A stretch of DNA of 64,000 nucleotides from Actinomycetes bacterium (GTDB lineage: Bacteria; Actinomycetota; Acidimicrobiia; Acidimicrobiales; Palsa-688). Below the pieces are notes generated by a model. That model was not told the origin of the DNA. It made no database searches and saw only the letters and a program-made list of their open reading frames with translations. The DNA lies in assembly GCA_021850325.1 (NCBI GenBank), contig JAJZMF010000004.1, positions 157,470 through 221,469 on the forward strand, written 5' to 3'. Made by a program: the position numbers and the translations under genes. Below are positions 26,735 through 35,682 of the stretch, piece by piece (the first letter of the stretch is position 1; each line of letters opens with the position of its first letter).

Positions 26735-28381
26735 TCAGTGGTGCCCGAGCTGCTCCCTCAGCTTGGCCACGTAACCCTCGTAGGCGGCTACCGAGGGGCC
26801 GTCGTCCAGTTCGGCGACCAGCTGCTCCACCTCGGCCAGGATGCTCTCCAGTTCCAGGCGCAGCGTCTCTCGTGCCTCGGTGCGGCGCAGGTCCTGCAGG
26901 GCGCGGGCGGTCGGGCCCACGCGCACCAGGTCCGCCAGGCGGGCCTCGATGGCGGAGGCCCGGCCGTCGAGGCGGTTGACGAGACGGAAGAGCTGGTTGC
27001 GGCCCTGCACGGCCCTTACCAGAGCCGCCGGGGCGCGGAGCCTGGCCTGGGAGTACGCCCGGGCCAGCGGCCTTGTCCAGGGCCGGGCCCGAGGCCCCGG
27101 GGCGGGCGCGAGGTCCGACCCGGCGCGGGCCGGCTCCTCGGCGCGGTACAGGCTGGCCACGGCCAGGCTCGCCCGCTGGTCCCAGCGCCGGCGGAGGGCC
27201 ATGTCGGGCCCGGGCAGGGCGGTCAGCGCCACGAGCAGCTCGTCGGCGGCATCGGCCCAGGTGCGGGTGGCTACGGCTGGACGCGAGGCTGGGAACTGGA
27301 CCGAGCCCCTGGTGAGCTCGTCCAACAAGGCGACCACCTCGCGCACTGCGGCCTGGCCCCGGGCGGGAACGAACAATGCGCTCTCGCCTGCCGTTTCCCG
27401 GTAGACCGGTATGTCGCTGAGCAGCAGGGGCAGGCCGGCCGCCGCCGCCTCTACGACCGGTAGGCCGAAACCCTCGCTCCTGGAGAGCGACACGAAGGCG
27501 CTCGCCCAGGCGTACTCCGCCTGCAGTTGTGCGTCGTCGGCGTCGTCCAGCCATCGCAGCAGGGGCTGGCCCTCGCTCGCGTGACGGATGCGCTTGTGGA
27601 GGTCGCCACTGTTCCAACCCGGCCGCCCCACGATGTGCAGCTCCGACCGGCCACCTTTGTGCCAGTGGGCTTCGAGGGCGTCGAGCAGGACGTCGTAACC
27701 CTTGCGGGGCTCCACGGTGCCCACCGAGACCAGGCGGAGCGGCTGTCCCGGCGAGGGGAGCGCCGCCGGCCCCGGGGAGCGCCATGTGGGTGCCGGGTGG
27801 ACGACGGGCATGGGCACCGATTGCCACTGCCTCCAGGGGGCGAGGCGGGGGAGCGTCCCCGAGAGCGCCTCTGCGGTCGCCGCCGAGACGCAGACGAAGG
27901 CATCGGCGAAGGCGACGGCCTCGCGCATCCACCGGGAGAAGAGCTCGGCGGTCAGGGGTGTCGTCGCCGAGGGGTCCTGGAGAGGCACCAGGTCGTGCTG
28001 GAGCAGGACGACGCGCATGCCCTGCCGCCAGTGCGGCGACAAGCCGAGGAGGCGGGCCGTGTCCCAGGCGTTGTCGGCCAGGAGCCAGGTGTCACCGGGC
28101 TCTGGTTCGAGGGACGGCCCCGTGCCCTGCCAGGGCTCGTCGGTGGTGGAGGGCACGGTACCCAGGCGCTGCAGGCGCGACGTGCCGTCGGTCACGCACG
28201 GGACCACTTCCAGCCCGTAACGGGGGCCGGCTTGGGCCAACGCGGCCCACATTTCGCGCACCACCCGTTCGATGCCGGTGTTCAGGGCCGGGACCTCGGC
28301 GATGTGGGAGCAGTCCCACAAGAGCCGGTGCTTCGGGGGCGGGTTCAACTGGGGGCGCCCTGCTGCCACGGCATGAGCCAA
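26735..28381 (-). CDS. GT4 glycosyltransferase with C-terminal helical extension
   Basis: A 548-aa protein; residues about 15-400 are a GT4 enzyme (NTGIERVVREMW, VGTVEPRKGYDVLLDAL, and the EX7E stretch SRSEGFGLPVVEAAAAG). Residues about 410-548 are Arg/Leu/Glu-rich and predicted helical, ending in a coiled-coil-like segment that could bring several glycosyltransferases together. It heads the minus-strand run that continues through rmlC, cofD and cofE. The in-frame TTG 28381 or GTG 28369 are both possible starts; TAGAGT at 28381-28386 (minus strand) favours the GTG. Confidence 0.82.
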   Translation of the reverse strand: MAHAVAAGRPQLNPPPKHRLLWDCSHIAEVPALNTGIERVVREMWAALAQAGPRYGLEVVPCVTDGTSRLQRLGTVPSTTDEPWQGTGPSLEPEPGDTWLLADNAWDTARLLGLSPHWRQGMRVVLLQHDLVPLQDPSATTPLTAELFSRWMREAVAFADAFVCVSAATAEALSGTLPRLAPWRQWQSVPMPVVHPAPTWRSPGPAALPSPGQPLRLVSVGTVEPRKGYDVLLDALEAHWHKGGRSELHIVGRPGWNSGDLHKRIRHASEGQPLLRWLDDADDAQLQAEYAWASAFVSLSRSEGFGLPVVEAAAAGLPLLLSDIPVYRETAGESALFVPARGQAAVREVVALLDELTRGSVQFPASRPAVATRTWADAADELLVALTALPGPDMALRRRWDQRASLAVASLYRAEEPARAGSDLAPAPGPRARPWTRPLARAYSQARLRAPAALVRAVQGRNQLFRLVNRLDGRASAIEARLADLVRVGPTARALQDLRRTEARETLRLELESILAEVEQLVAELDDGPSVAAYEGYVAKLREQLGHH

Positions 28382-28500
28382 CTCTAGCGACGGCCATCGT
28401 GGGCCACGCCGGGCGGGGCACGGTCGTGCCCTGGTCCCGGGCCATGCGTGTCACAGAGGTGGACCTGCGCCGGGCGTCCCGTGCCGGTAGCGTCCACGGG

Positions 28501-29394
28501 GTGCGAGTCTTGGTCACCGGCAGCAGGGGTTTCGTGGGCCCGTGGCTGGCCCGCCACCTGGTGGAGTGCGGGGACGAGGTAGTGGAGCTGCCGGGGAGCA
28601 CCGACGTCACCGACGCCGGTTCCCTGGCCGACGCTGTGCGCGAGGCGGAACCCGAAGCGGTGTGCCACCTAGCGGCCCAGTCCAGCGTCGCCGCCTCCTG
28701 GGCCGACCCGGTGGGGACCTTCGGGGTCAACGCCCTGGGTACTCTCAACCTGTGCCAGGCCCTGGTGGGCGCCAGCCGGTCGGGCACCTTCCCCCGGGTC
28801 CTGTTGGTGAGCTCGTCCGAGGTCTACGGGCGGGTGGAGCCGGCCCGGATGCCGGTGCGGGAGGAGCAGCCGTTCGCTCCTGTTACCCCCTACGCCGCGA
28901 GCAAGGCGGCGGCCGAGATGGTCGGCCTGCAGTGGTGGCTGGGCAGAGGTCTGCCCGTGGTGGTGGCCCGCGCCTTCAACCACACCGGCCCCGGCCAGGC
29001 CCAGGGTTTCGTGGTGCCCGACCTGGCGGCGCAGGTGGTCAAGGCGGCCCGTGGTGAGCTCGACCGGGTCGTGACGGGGAACCTGGCCGCACGCCGGGAT
29101 ATCACCGACGTCCGCGACGTGGTGAGGGCCTATCGGCTGCTGCTCTCCCTGGGCAGGCCCGGCGAGGCCTACAACGTGTGCAGGGGCGAGGCCGTCCTCC
29201 TCTCGGACCTGCTGGACCGCCTCATGGAGCTCGCCGGTGCCGACGTGCCCACCAGCGTCGACCCGGCCCGGGCAAGGCCAGCCGATGTCCCTGTCCACGT
29301 CGGCGACCCCACCAAGGTGCGCGACCTCACGGGTTGGCAGCCCTCGGTGGGCTTGGACCAGACGCTGGACGACGTACTGGCTTCCCTGGGCTGA
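28501..29394 (+). CDS. GDP-4-keto-6-deoxymannose reductase-like SDR
   Basis: A 297-aa extended SDR. VTGSRGFVGPWLARHL binds the dinucleotide, SSSEVYG and TPYAASKAAAE carry the catalytic Ser and YxxxK, and ARAFNHTGPGQAQGFVVPDL together with RRDITDVRDVVRAY closely resembles GDP-6-deoxy-D-mannose reductases (Rmd). No GDP-mannose 4,6-dehydratase is in the window, so either it is elsewhere or the enzyme uses another nucleotide sugar. GTG 28501 lies 7 nt after a TAGCGT box (28488-28493); an upstream in-frame ATG at 28444 would add a 19-residue leader and is not preferred. Confidence 0.8.
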   Translation: MRVLVTGSRGFVGPWLARHLVECGDEVVELPGSTDVTDAGSLADAVREAEPEAVCHLAAQSSVAASWADPVGTFGVNALGTLNLCQALVGASRSGTFPRVLLVSSSEVYGRVEPARMPVREEQPFAPVTPYAASKAAAEMVGLQWWLGRGLPVVVARAFNHTGPGQAQGFVVPDLAAQVVKAARGELDRVVTGNLAARRDITDVRDVVRAYRLLLSLGRPGEAYNVCRGEAVLLSDLLDRLMELAGADVPTSVDPARARPADVPVHVGDPTKVRDLTGWQPSVGLDQTLDDVLASLG

Positions 29395-29430
29395 CACCCG
29401 GGGCGGAGGGGCCGCGTGCCGGAGCGCTCC

Positions 29431-29982
29431 TCAGGGGTAACCGGGACGGTTGAGCGGTGCCCGCAGCACGTGCAGTGCCAGCCGCCCGAAGGCGGCGGCT
29501 TCCTTGACCACCTCCTCCGCCTCGACGGGGATGTCTGCGGCCAGGGCGCCGGCGGCGTCGATGAGCTCGCGCGCTTCGGGAGGGAGCCGGTCGCCCATCT
29601 GTGCGGCGATGGGACGCACCCGGGCCGCTGCGGTCCCTGCGGCCTCGACCAGGACGGGCCCGAGGCGCCCGGCAGCGTCGCCTGCGGCCTGGCCCAGGCG
29701 GCCGGCCGCCTGCTCCGCCATGCCGTAGGCGCCCGGGCCGAAGCGCCGGGCGGCACCGGCCGCCAGTGGCACCACCCGCCCGGCCAGGTCCTCGGGCCTG
29801 GCCCCGCTCACGGCCCCGCTCACCTGACGCGTCACCACGGGCCAGGCCAGCTTCATCAGGCGGCGTTCCAGGGAGCGCCGCAGCACCTGAGCTCTTTGGA
29901 ACCCGAGCACCCCGGCGCCTACGGCGACGTACACCGGTCCCTCCAAAGCCTTGGTGAACCGGTCAAAGTTCAGTTCGGCCAT
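29431..29982 (-). CDS. Ala-rich helical protein, unknown function
   Basis: A 183-aa protein with a start region MAELNFDRFTKALEGPVYVAVGAGVLGFQRAQ and then long Ala/Gly/Arg-rich helices without membrane spans or cysteines. It looks like an apolipoprotein-like or coiled structural protein. The ATG at 29982 is supported by a minus-strand TACGCT box (29990-29995) 7 nt upstream. The gene is divergent from the large GT2 glycosyltransferase. I do not know a named family. Confidence 0.65.
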   Translation of the reverse strand: MAELNFDRFTKALEGPVYVAVGAGVLGFQRAQVLRRSLERRLMKLAWPVVTRQVSGAVSGARPEDLAGRVVPLAAGAARRFGPGAYGMAEQAAGRLGQAAGDAAGRLGPVLVEAAGTAAARVRPIAAQMGDRLPPEARELIDAAGALAADIPVEAEEVVKEAAAFGRLALHVLRAPLNRPGYP

Positions 29983-30038
29983 GTTGTGCAGCGTACCTGT
30001 ACCACCGGAGCAGGGCACTGCTACGCTTCGGTTCCCTG

Positions 30039-33000
30039 ATGGCTGCTGACGTTGGTCTGCCGCCCGTAGCCGTGGTGGTGGTGGCCTACCGGCCAGGTCC
30101 CTGGTTCGAGGAGGCGCTCGAAGCGCTGGCAGCCCAGGACTACAGCGCCCTTTCGGTGCTCGTGGTGGTCGTGGGCGGCCCGGCCGACGAGGCGGCCACG
30201 GCGGCCCGGGTGGCTGCGGTGCTCCCTGAGGCCCACCTGGCGTCGGTGCCCGGCGGTACGGGCTTCGGGGAGGCCGCGAACCGGGGCGTCTCGATGGTCA
30301 GCGGGGTGGCCCATGTCCTGGTCTGCCACGATGACGTCGCCCTGGCACCGTCGGCCGTCCGGCTGCTCCTCGAGGAGGCGTACCGGAGCAACGCCGGCTT
30401 GACCTGCCCCAAGGCCGTGGAATGGGAGGACCCGCAGAGACTGGTGTCGGTGGGCCTCGGTGCCGACCGCCTGGGCGTGGCACGGCCCCTGGTGGAACCG
30501 GGGGAGCTCGACCAGGGCCAGCACGACGCGGTGCGGGAGGTCTTCGTGGCGTCAGGAGGCGCCGTCCTGGCCAGGACGGACCTGTGGTCGGCGCTGGGGG
30601 GCCACGAACCCGGCTGTGGGGCGCCCGCAGGGGAACTGGAGATGTCCTGGCGGGCCCAGCTGGCCGGGGCGCGTGTCGTCGTGGCTCCCCAGGCCGTTGC
30701 CCGCCATCTGGGCGCCACGGGACGGGGGCTGCGGACGGGCCCCGACGGCCAGGTCCTGTCGGTCACCGAAGTGGAGCACCACCGGGCCCGGCTGCGCGCT
30801 CTTTGGACCTGTTACAGCAGCCTGTGGTTGCTCTTCGTTGCACCGGTGGCCCTGGTCTTCCTGGCCGGCCAGTCGCTCTGGGCACTGGCGGGGCGCCGGG
30901 ACGGGGCGCGTGCGGCCGCCCCCTGGTTGGGGTTGTGGCGCTCCCTGGGCCACCCGGCCCAGCTGCGCCGGGCGCGCCGCGGCGTACGCAGGTTGCGCCG
31001 GGTGAGCGACTTCGCCCTGTGGAGGTCGCCCAGCCGGGGCGGTGCCCGGATGCGGAGCGTGCTCCGGCCCCACCTGGAGCGACGTGGTGGCCTGGCCGCC
31101 CCAGCCGCCCCAGCCGCCCCAGCCGCCCCAGCCGGCCCGGAGCCACCGGGCGGTGCCGGGGAGCCCGCCCGGGTGCCCAGGGCCGGTGCCGACCTCAGCC
31201 CCGGCCGGCGCGGCCCGGCGCCGGCAGCAGCGCCGCAAGCCACCCCGGCCTCGCGTCAGGCGCGGGGCGCCGCCGCCGTCGCCTTGGCCCTGCTGGTGGT
31301 CGTGGGCTCACGCGGCCTGCTGGGCGGCGGGGCCCCTACGGTCGGCCAGTTGCCCTCCCTCCTCGGCGGCCCTGCTGGCTGGCTCCACTCGTGGTGGTCG
31401 GGCGCCGGGCCGGCCGGTCTCGGCGGGGCGGCGTGGTCGGCGCCCGCCTGGTTGTTGCTGTGGGCCCTGGGCGTCGTCTGCCTGGGCTCGGCGGACGCCG
31501 CCGTCCACCTCGTGGTCCTGGCCCCGTTGCTGCTCGGCCCGGTGGGCGCCACGCGTTTTGCCAAGCGCCTCGTCCCGGGCCGGGGCCGCTTCCTGGCCGG
31601 TGCGCTGTACGCGAGCAGTGCCGTCGCCTACGACGCCCTGGCCCAGGGCCAACTGGGCGCCCTGGTCGTCTACGGGGCCGCCCCCTGGGTGCTGGCTTGG
31701 CTGGTCGCCGAAGGTGGTGGGGGGCCGTCGCCCGAGGGCACCCGGCCCCCCGCCGGCTGGTCGTCGCTACTGCGCCGGGCGGTCGTCCTGGCCCCGGTCG
31801 CCGCCCTGGCGCCGTCCCTCGTCCTGTTGGTCCCGCTGCTCGCTGTGGCCCTGGCTGCCGGCTACCGGTTCACCGGTGGTGCCGGCCCGCACCGACGCCT
31901 CCTGTGGGCGCCCGCCGCCGTGGCGGCAGGTGCCACAGCGCTGCTGTCGCCCTGGTCGTGGTCGACGTTGAGCTCCTGGTCGGCCCTGACCGGCGCCCCC
32001 GTGGGCCGGGCCCTCGGCGTAAAGGCCGTGCTTGCCTTGCACGCCGGCCCCTACGGAGGCGGCCCGCTGGGCCTGGCCCTGGTGGTGGCAGCAGTGGTGC
32101 CCCTGCTCATCGCCCGGTCATGGCGGCTGTCGTGGAGCGGGCGCCTGTGGGTCGTGGCCCTGGCCTGCATGGCCCTGGAATGGGCGTTGTCACGCTCGGG
32201 AGCCCCTCCGCAGGCGGGCTTGCTGTTGGCCCCGGCGGCGGCGTGCCTGGCGGTGGTGGCCTCGCTCGGTGTGGCGGCGGCCCGCTCCGACCTGCGCGAG
32301 GCCCGTTTCGGCTGGAGGCAGCTCGGACCGGCCGTGAGCCTGCTGGCGGCGGCGGGCTGTGCCCTGCCCGTGCTCTCGTGGGCCGCGGGCGGGCGGTGGT
32401 CGGTCCCCGTCCAGGGAGCGTCAGCTGCTTTCCCGTTCCCTTCTGCGGCTGCCGGCGACTACCGGGTGCTGTGGCTGGGCCCGGCCCAGAGCCTTCCCCT
32501 GTCCGTGCAGGGGTGGTCCGGGACGACCGCCTTCGCTGCTTCGCTGGACGGCGTCCCGACCCTCGCCCAGCAATGGCCCGGACCGGGTGGCGCAGGTGGG
32601 CGTGCCACGGCCCGGGAGCTCTCATGGGCGGTCGAGGGTGCCACGTCCGAGCTCGGGCGCCTGCTCGGCCTGCAGGGGGTCCGTTACATCGCGGTGGCTA
32701 CTGCGGGCACCTCCGGTGCCGGGGGTGCCCAGGCGGAGGCGGCCGTGCTCGGTGCCCTGGGGCGCCAGGTGGACCTGGTGCCCGTGGGCACCTCGGGAGG
32801 CTACTCCGTCTTCTACAACGCCGACTGGCTGCCCCTGGTGAGCCTGGTGCCTCACCGGGCCACGGGCTGGCTGGCCGGCGCGGGACGGGCCGAGGGCAGT
32901 GGTTGGCAGGCGGCTTCGTTGGAGTCGTCCGCTCCCTGGCCGTCCGTCCGCCCGCTGCGCTTGGGCGGGCCGGCGGCGTCCTGGGGCCAACGAAGGAGCG

Positions 33001-33362
33001 GGCAAGGCGGTGCCTATGCGGTCTATGCCGGCGTACCGCCCGGTCGGCTCGTGGTCCGCTCCGGGGGCAGGGCCCTGACCGGGGTCAGCGCCGGCGCGGT
33101 GGGCAGCCTGTGGTACGCCCCGGCACAGGGAGGCGCGCCAGGTGCCACGGTCGTTGGGGCCAGCCCGGTGGCCACCCGGGTGGCCGACCTGGCTTGGGCC
33201 GCCATGTGGGTGCTCGCCCTCGGCGCCTGCTCCGGGCTCGGTCCCGGCCGGCGCGGGCCCCGCCCGGTCAGAGGGCTGCTCCCCCGTGCGACGGCGGCCG
33301 CCGCCGGCACCGGCCTCCAGAGGCCGGACGAGGCGCCCCTGGTGGGCCACCGTGCCGGCTGA
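30039..33362 (+). CDS. large GT2 glycosyltransferase with polytopic membrane domain
   Basis: An 1107-aa protein. Residues about 8-240 are a family 2 glycosyltransferase (VAVVVVAYRPGPWFEEAL, HDDVALAPSAV, GGHEPGCGAPAGELEMSWRAQLAG). A hydrophobic hairpin follows near 268-290, then an Ala/Pro linker with PAAPAAPAAPAAP, and from about 405 to 790 there are roughly ten membrane spans, ending with a C-terminal extracytoplasmic domain. Such fused enzymes are known from conserved actinobacterial envelope loci, where the acceptor is thought to be a lipid-linked glycan; that is inference. It overlaps the DUF5719 gene by 11 nt. TACGCT (30022-30027) lies 11 nt before the ATG. Confidence 0.8.
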   Translation: MAADVGLPPVAVVVVAYRPGPWFEEALEALAAQDYSALSVLVVVVGGPADEAATAARVAAVLPEAHLASVPGGTGFGEAANRGVSMVSGVAHVLVCHDDVALAPSAVRLLLEEAYRSNAGLTCPKAVEWEDPQRLVSVGLGADRLGVARPLVEPGELDQGQHDAVREVFVASGGAVLARTDLWSALGGHEPGCGAPAGELEMSWRAQLAGARVVVAPQAVARHLGATGRGLRTGPDGQVLSVTEVEHHRARLRALWTCYSSLWLLFVAPVALVFLAGQSLWALAGRRDGARAAAPWLGLWRSLGHPAQLRRARRGVRRLRRVSDFALWRSPSRGGARMRSVLRPHLERRGGLAAPAAPAAPAAPAGPEPPGGAGEPARVPRAGADLSPGRRGPAPAAAPQATPASRQARGAAAVALALLVVVGSRGLLGGGAPTVGQLPSLLGGPAGWLHSWWSGAGPAGLGGAAWSAPAWLLLWALGVVCLGSADAAVHLVVLAPLLLGPVGATRFAKRLVPGRGRFLAGALYASSAVAYDALAQGQLGALVVYGAAPWVLAWLVAEGGGGPSPEGTRPPAGWSSLLRRAVVLAPVAALAPSLVLLVPLLAVALAAGYRFTGGAGPHRRLLWAPAAVAAGATALLSPWSWSTLSSWSALTGAPVGRALGVKAVLALHAGPYGGGPLGLALVVAAVVPLLIARSWRLSWSGRLWVVALACMALEWALSRSGAPPQAGLLLAPAAACLAVVASLGVAAARSDLREARFGWRQLGPAVSLLAAAGCALPVLSWAAGGRWSVPVQGASAAFPFPSAAAGDYRVLWLGPAQSLPLSVQGWSGTTAFAASLDGVPTLAQQWPGPGGAGGRATARELSWAVEGATSELGRLLGLQGVRYIAVATAGTSGAGGAQAEAAVLGALGRQVDLVPVGTSGGYSVFYNADWLPLVSLVPHRATGWLAGAGRAEGSGWQAASLESSAPWPSVRPLRLGGPAASWGQRRSGQGGAYAVYAGVPPGRLVVRSGGRALTGVSAGAVGSLWYAPAQGGAPGATVVGASPVATRVADLAWAAMWVLALGACSGLGPGRRGPRPVRGLLPRATAAAAGTGLQRPDEAPLVGHRAG

Positions 33363-34899
33363 GCCGCGCCGCGTCCCGGTGCTGGCGTTGTTCGCCGGGC
33401 TGGTCGCTGCGGGCCTCGTGGTGGAGGCCGTGACCGGGGGAGGGACGGGTGCCGTGGCGGGCCAGTCCGTCGTCGCCGGCCCGGTCGTAGGCGTGCCCGC
33501 GCAGGCCCTGGTCTCCACCTGGTTCTGCGCCGGTGCCACCTCGGGGGCCGGGACCGGGGCACCGGGCGAGCTCCTGCTGGCCAATGCCGGTCGTTCCCCG
33601 GTCAGGGCACGGGTGGACCTTTTCACCGACGGCGGCAGGTCCGAGCACACGTCGGTGGACGTGGCGCCCGGGACGGTCGGCCTGGTCCACGAGCGGGTAG
33701 GGCGGCCGCTGCCGGTGAGCGGAGGTGCGGGCCGTCTGCTCGGCCCCGGGGCTCAGGCACCGGGCGACTGGGTGGGGGCCGAGGTCACCGTCCTGGGCGG
33801 CCTGACCACGGTGAGCCAGGTGGTCGTCACCCCCGCCGGCACCACGGCCCAGCCCTGTGCCACGGCCGCCTCGCAGACCTGGTTCTTCAGCGCTGGGGAG
33901 CAGCTGCGCAACGCGTCGGAGGTCCTCAGCCTGCTCAACCCCTCGCCGGTGGACGAGGTGGTCGACATGACCTTCACGACCGAGCAGGGGGTGGAGCAGC
34001 CGGGGGCCTTCCAGGGCATCGTCATCCCTGCCCACGGCCTCACCACCGTCGCGGTGGGCGCCCACCTGCGCCAGCGCGACCACATCGCGGCCACCCTGCG
34101 GTCCCGGTCGGGGACCTTCGTGGCCTTCGAGACCGAGCTGGTCCACCAGCCACCTGCCGGTGCTGCCCCGGTGGGCACACCTGGTGCCGTGAACCCGGTA
34201 TGGCCTGTGGCCGGGGTCACGCTGCAACTGGGCAGCCCGGCACCCGCCCGTCAGTGGTGGTGGCCGGCCGGGGGCGAGGGGCCCGGGTTGACGGAGTCGT
34301 ACGTCGTCTACGACCCGGGTACGGCCCCGGCGCGCGTGCAGTTGGGCCTGCACCCCAGCGCAGGAGGGCCGGTCAGCCGGACCGTCCTCGACGTTCCCGC
34401 CCAGGGCTGGGCTTCGGTGCGGACCAACGGGCAGCCGTGGTCCCTGAACGGTGTGCCCTACTGGGCCTCCCTGCGCAGCCTCAACGGCGTCCCCGTGGTG
34501 GCCCAGCGTTCGCTGATGGCCGCCCCACCTGCGCCCACCCGGGGCCTGGCGGCCATGTTCGGGCTGGGCCGGCCCGCTACCAGCTGGGCCCTGACCGAGA
34601 CGGCCGTCCCCGAGGGCGGCTCCGCCGTCCAGGTCCTGGACCCGGGGGCCCGGCCCGCTTCGGTCAGGCTCTACCGGAGGGTGGGGCGGCAGCTCAGGTT
34701 ACTGGGGGGCAGCCCCGGGTTCGTCGTGCAGCCGGGCCAGGAGGTCTCCGCGGCCCTGCCATCAGGTGCCACGGACGCCGTGCTGGTCACCAGCTCGGTG
34801 CCCGTGCTTGCCGACCTCTCCACAACCTCGGTGAAAAGGAGCACGGGCACCGATCTCTCCCCGCTGCCCCCGGTGCTCGGGCCCCCGGGACCGCGCTGA
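33352..34899 (+). CDS. DUF5719-like secreted protein
   Basis: A 515-aa protein with an N-terminal signal/anchor (VLALFAGLVAAGLVVEAVTGG) followed by repeated beta-rich segments of the type LLANAGRSPVRARVDLFTDGG and LLNPSPVDEVVDMTFTTEQG. This matches DUF5719 proteins, which actinobacteria encode beside a large GT2 protein and phosphomannomutase. Function is unknown; it is exported and may partner the membrane glycosyltransferase encoded upstream. The GTG start lies within the end of that gene (11-nt overlap). Confidence 0.78.
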   Translation: MPAEPRRVPVLALFAGLVAAGLVVEAVTGGGTGAVAGQSVVAGPVVGVPAQALVSTWFCAGATSGAGTGAPGELLLANAGRSPVRARVDLFTDGGRSEHTSVDVAPGTVGLVHERVGRPLPVSGGAGRLLGPGAQAPGDWVGAEVTVLGGLTTVSQVVVTPAGTTAQPCATAASQTWFFSAGEQLRNASEVLSLLNPSPVDEVVDMTFTTEQGVEQPGAFQGIVIPAHGLTTVAVGAHLRQRDHIAATLRSRSGTFVAFETELVHQPPAGAAPVGTPGAVNPVWPVAGVTLQLGSPAPARQWWWPAGGEGPGLTESYVVYDPGTAPARVQLGLHPSAGGPVSRTVLDVPAQGWASVRTNGQPWSLNGVPYWASLRSLNGVPVVAQRSLMAAPPAPTRGLAAMFGLGRPATSWALTETAVPEGGSAVQVLDPGARPASVRLYRRVGRQLRLLGGSPGFVVQPGQEVSAALPSGATDAVLVTSSVPVLADLSTTSVKRSTGTDLSPLPPVLGPPGPR

Positions 34900-34918
34900 C
34901 CGGCCCCGGGGCCCTTCG

Positions 34919-34951
34919 GGCCGCTAGGTCCAGGGGGCCCCTGGAGCGGCC
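34919..34951. terminator. strong bidirectional terminator hairpin
   Basis: Outer arms GGCCGCT (34919-34925) and AGCGGCC (34945-34951) enclose a second perfect inverted repeat CCAGGGG-G-CCCCTGG (34930-34944). The compound hairpin fills the gap between the convergent stops at 34899 and 34952. Confidence 0.65.
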
Positions 34952-35542
34952 TCAGTAACCTGAGCCGTAGGCCTTGGTCGTCGTCGTCTTCGGAGCGGCG
35001 GCCGCCGCAGCGGAGGCGGCGGGAGCGGCCACGAGGGCCGAGGGCCGCAGGAGCTCCCAGGTGCCCCCGAAGGCCACTACGCCCTCACCGTTGGCCTGGC
35101 CCGCCTTGGTGTCCTTGATGAACGTGTACAGGGGGTACCCGTCGAAGGTGACCAGCTTCGACTTGCTGTTCAAGGGCATGAAGCCCACCTGGCCTGTCAC
35201 GCCTGGGCCGAGGTCGACATGGGTCGTCGAGCGGCTCACGACGACGGGTGGCCAGAAGCCCAGGCAGCGTCCGGTGCACACCTGCTTACCCTGGGAGTTG
35301 TCGAGGGTGTAGAGGCTGTCGCCGGCGGCATTGGTGAGGACGGCGCCGTAGCGCCCTGCGTGGCCCACGTCGAGCAGGCCGTGGGAGGCGGCCGATGCGG
35401 GTGAGGCAGCCGCAACCAGGGGGCCTGCCACGGCCAGGCACAGCCCCGCTGCCGTCGCGGTCGCCACCCGCAGTGACCGGGCGTGCCACCGCCTCCGAGG
35501 GGAGGTGCCAGGGCTGCTGTCCGTCCGGTAGTCGGTCTTCAT
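34952..35542 (-). CDS. secreted protein with two PF03640-type repeats
   Basis: A 196-aa protein with a classical signal peptide (basic SPRRRWHARSLRVA, hydrophobic core, cleavage near ASPASAASH). The mature part holds two repeats of the secreted-repeat family: GAVLTNAAGDSLYTLDN with CTGRCLGFWPPVVV, and LVTFDGYPLYTF with GGTWELL. The CTGRC disulfide motif and WPP are diagnostic. Proteins of this group are exported and of unknown function, sometimes linked to redox or metal environments. A GAGGAGAG ribosome site (35548-35555) five bases before the ATG shows this gene has a real leader. Confidence 0.83.
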   Translation of the reverse strand: MKTDYRTDSSPGTSPRRRWHARSLRVATATAAGLCLAVAGPLVAAASPASAASHGLLDVGHAGRYGAVLTNAAGDSLYTLDNSQGKQVCTGRCLGFWPPVVVSRSTTHVDLGPGVTGQVGFMPLNSKSKLVTFDGYPLYTFIKDTKAGQANGEGVVAFGGTWELLRPSALVAAPAASAAAAAAPKTTTTKAYGSGY

Positions 35543-35579
35543 TTGTGCTCTCCTCGTGTCGTTGTCACGGTGCAGGCCT

Positions 35580-35598
35580 GTGCCCGTCGAGCGGGCAC
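35580..35598 (-). terminator. hairpin downstream of the kelch-like gene
   Basis: GTGCCCG / CGGGCAC arms with a 5-nt loop (TCGAG) lie 85 bp beyond the kelch-like stop and just upstream of the secreted-repeat gene, where a terminator is expected. The rest of the 140-bp gap shows no clear -10 box. Confidence 0.45.
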
Positions 35599-35682
35599 GG
35601 GCCGCTTCGTCTTTGGTGGTACGAAGGCGACGCCTCGAGGGATGGCGCAGCCCGGTCGCCGACCGGGCCCAGGGGCGGGCCC

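Noticed and set aside
28444..28500. Upstream ATG start for the GDP-deoxyhexose reductase-like gene
   Set aside because: It adds a non-conserved basic leader; the GTG at 28501 directly precedes the dinucleotide-binding strand and follows a TAGCGT box.
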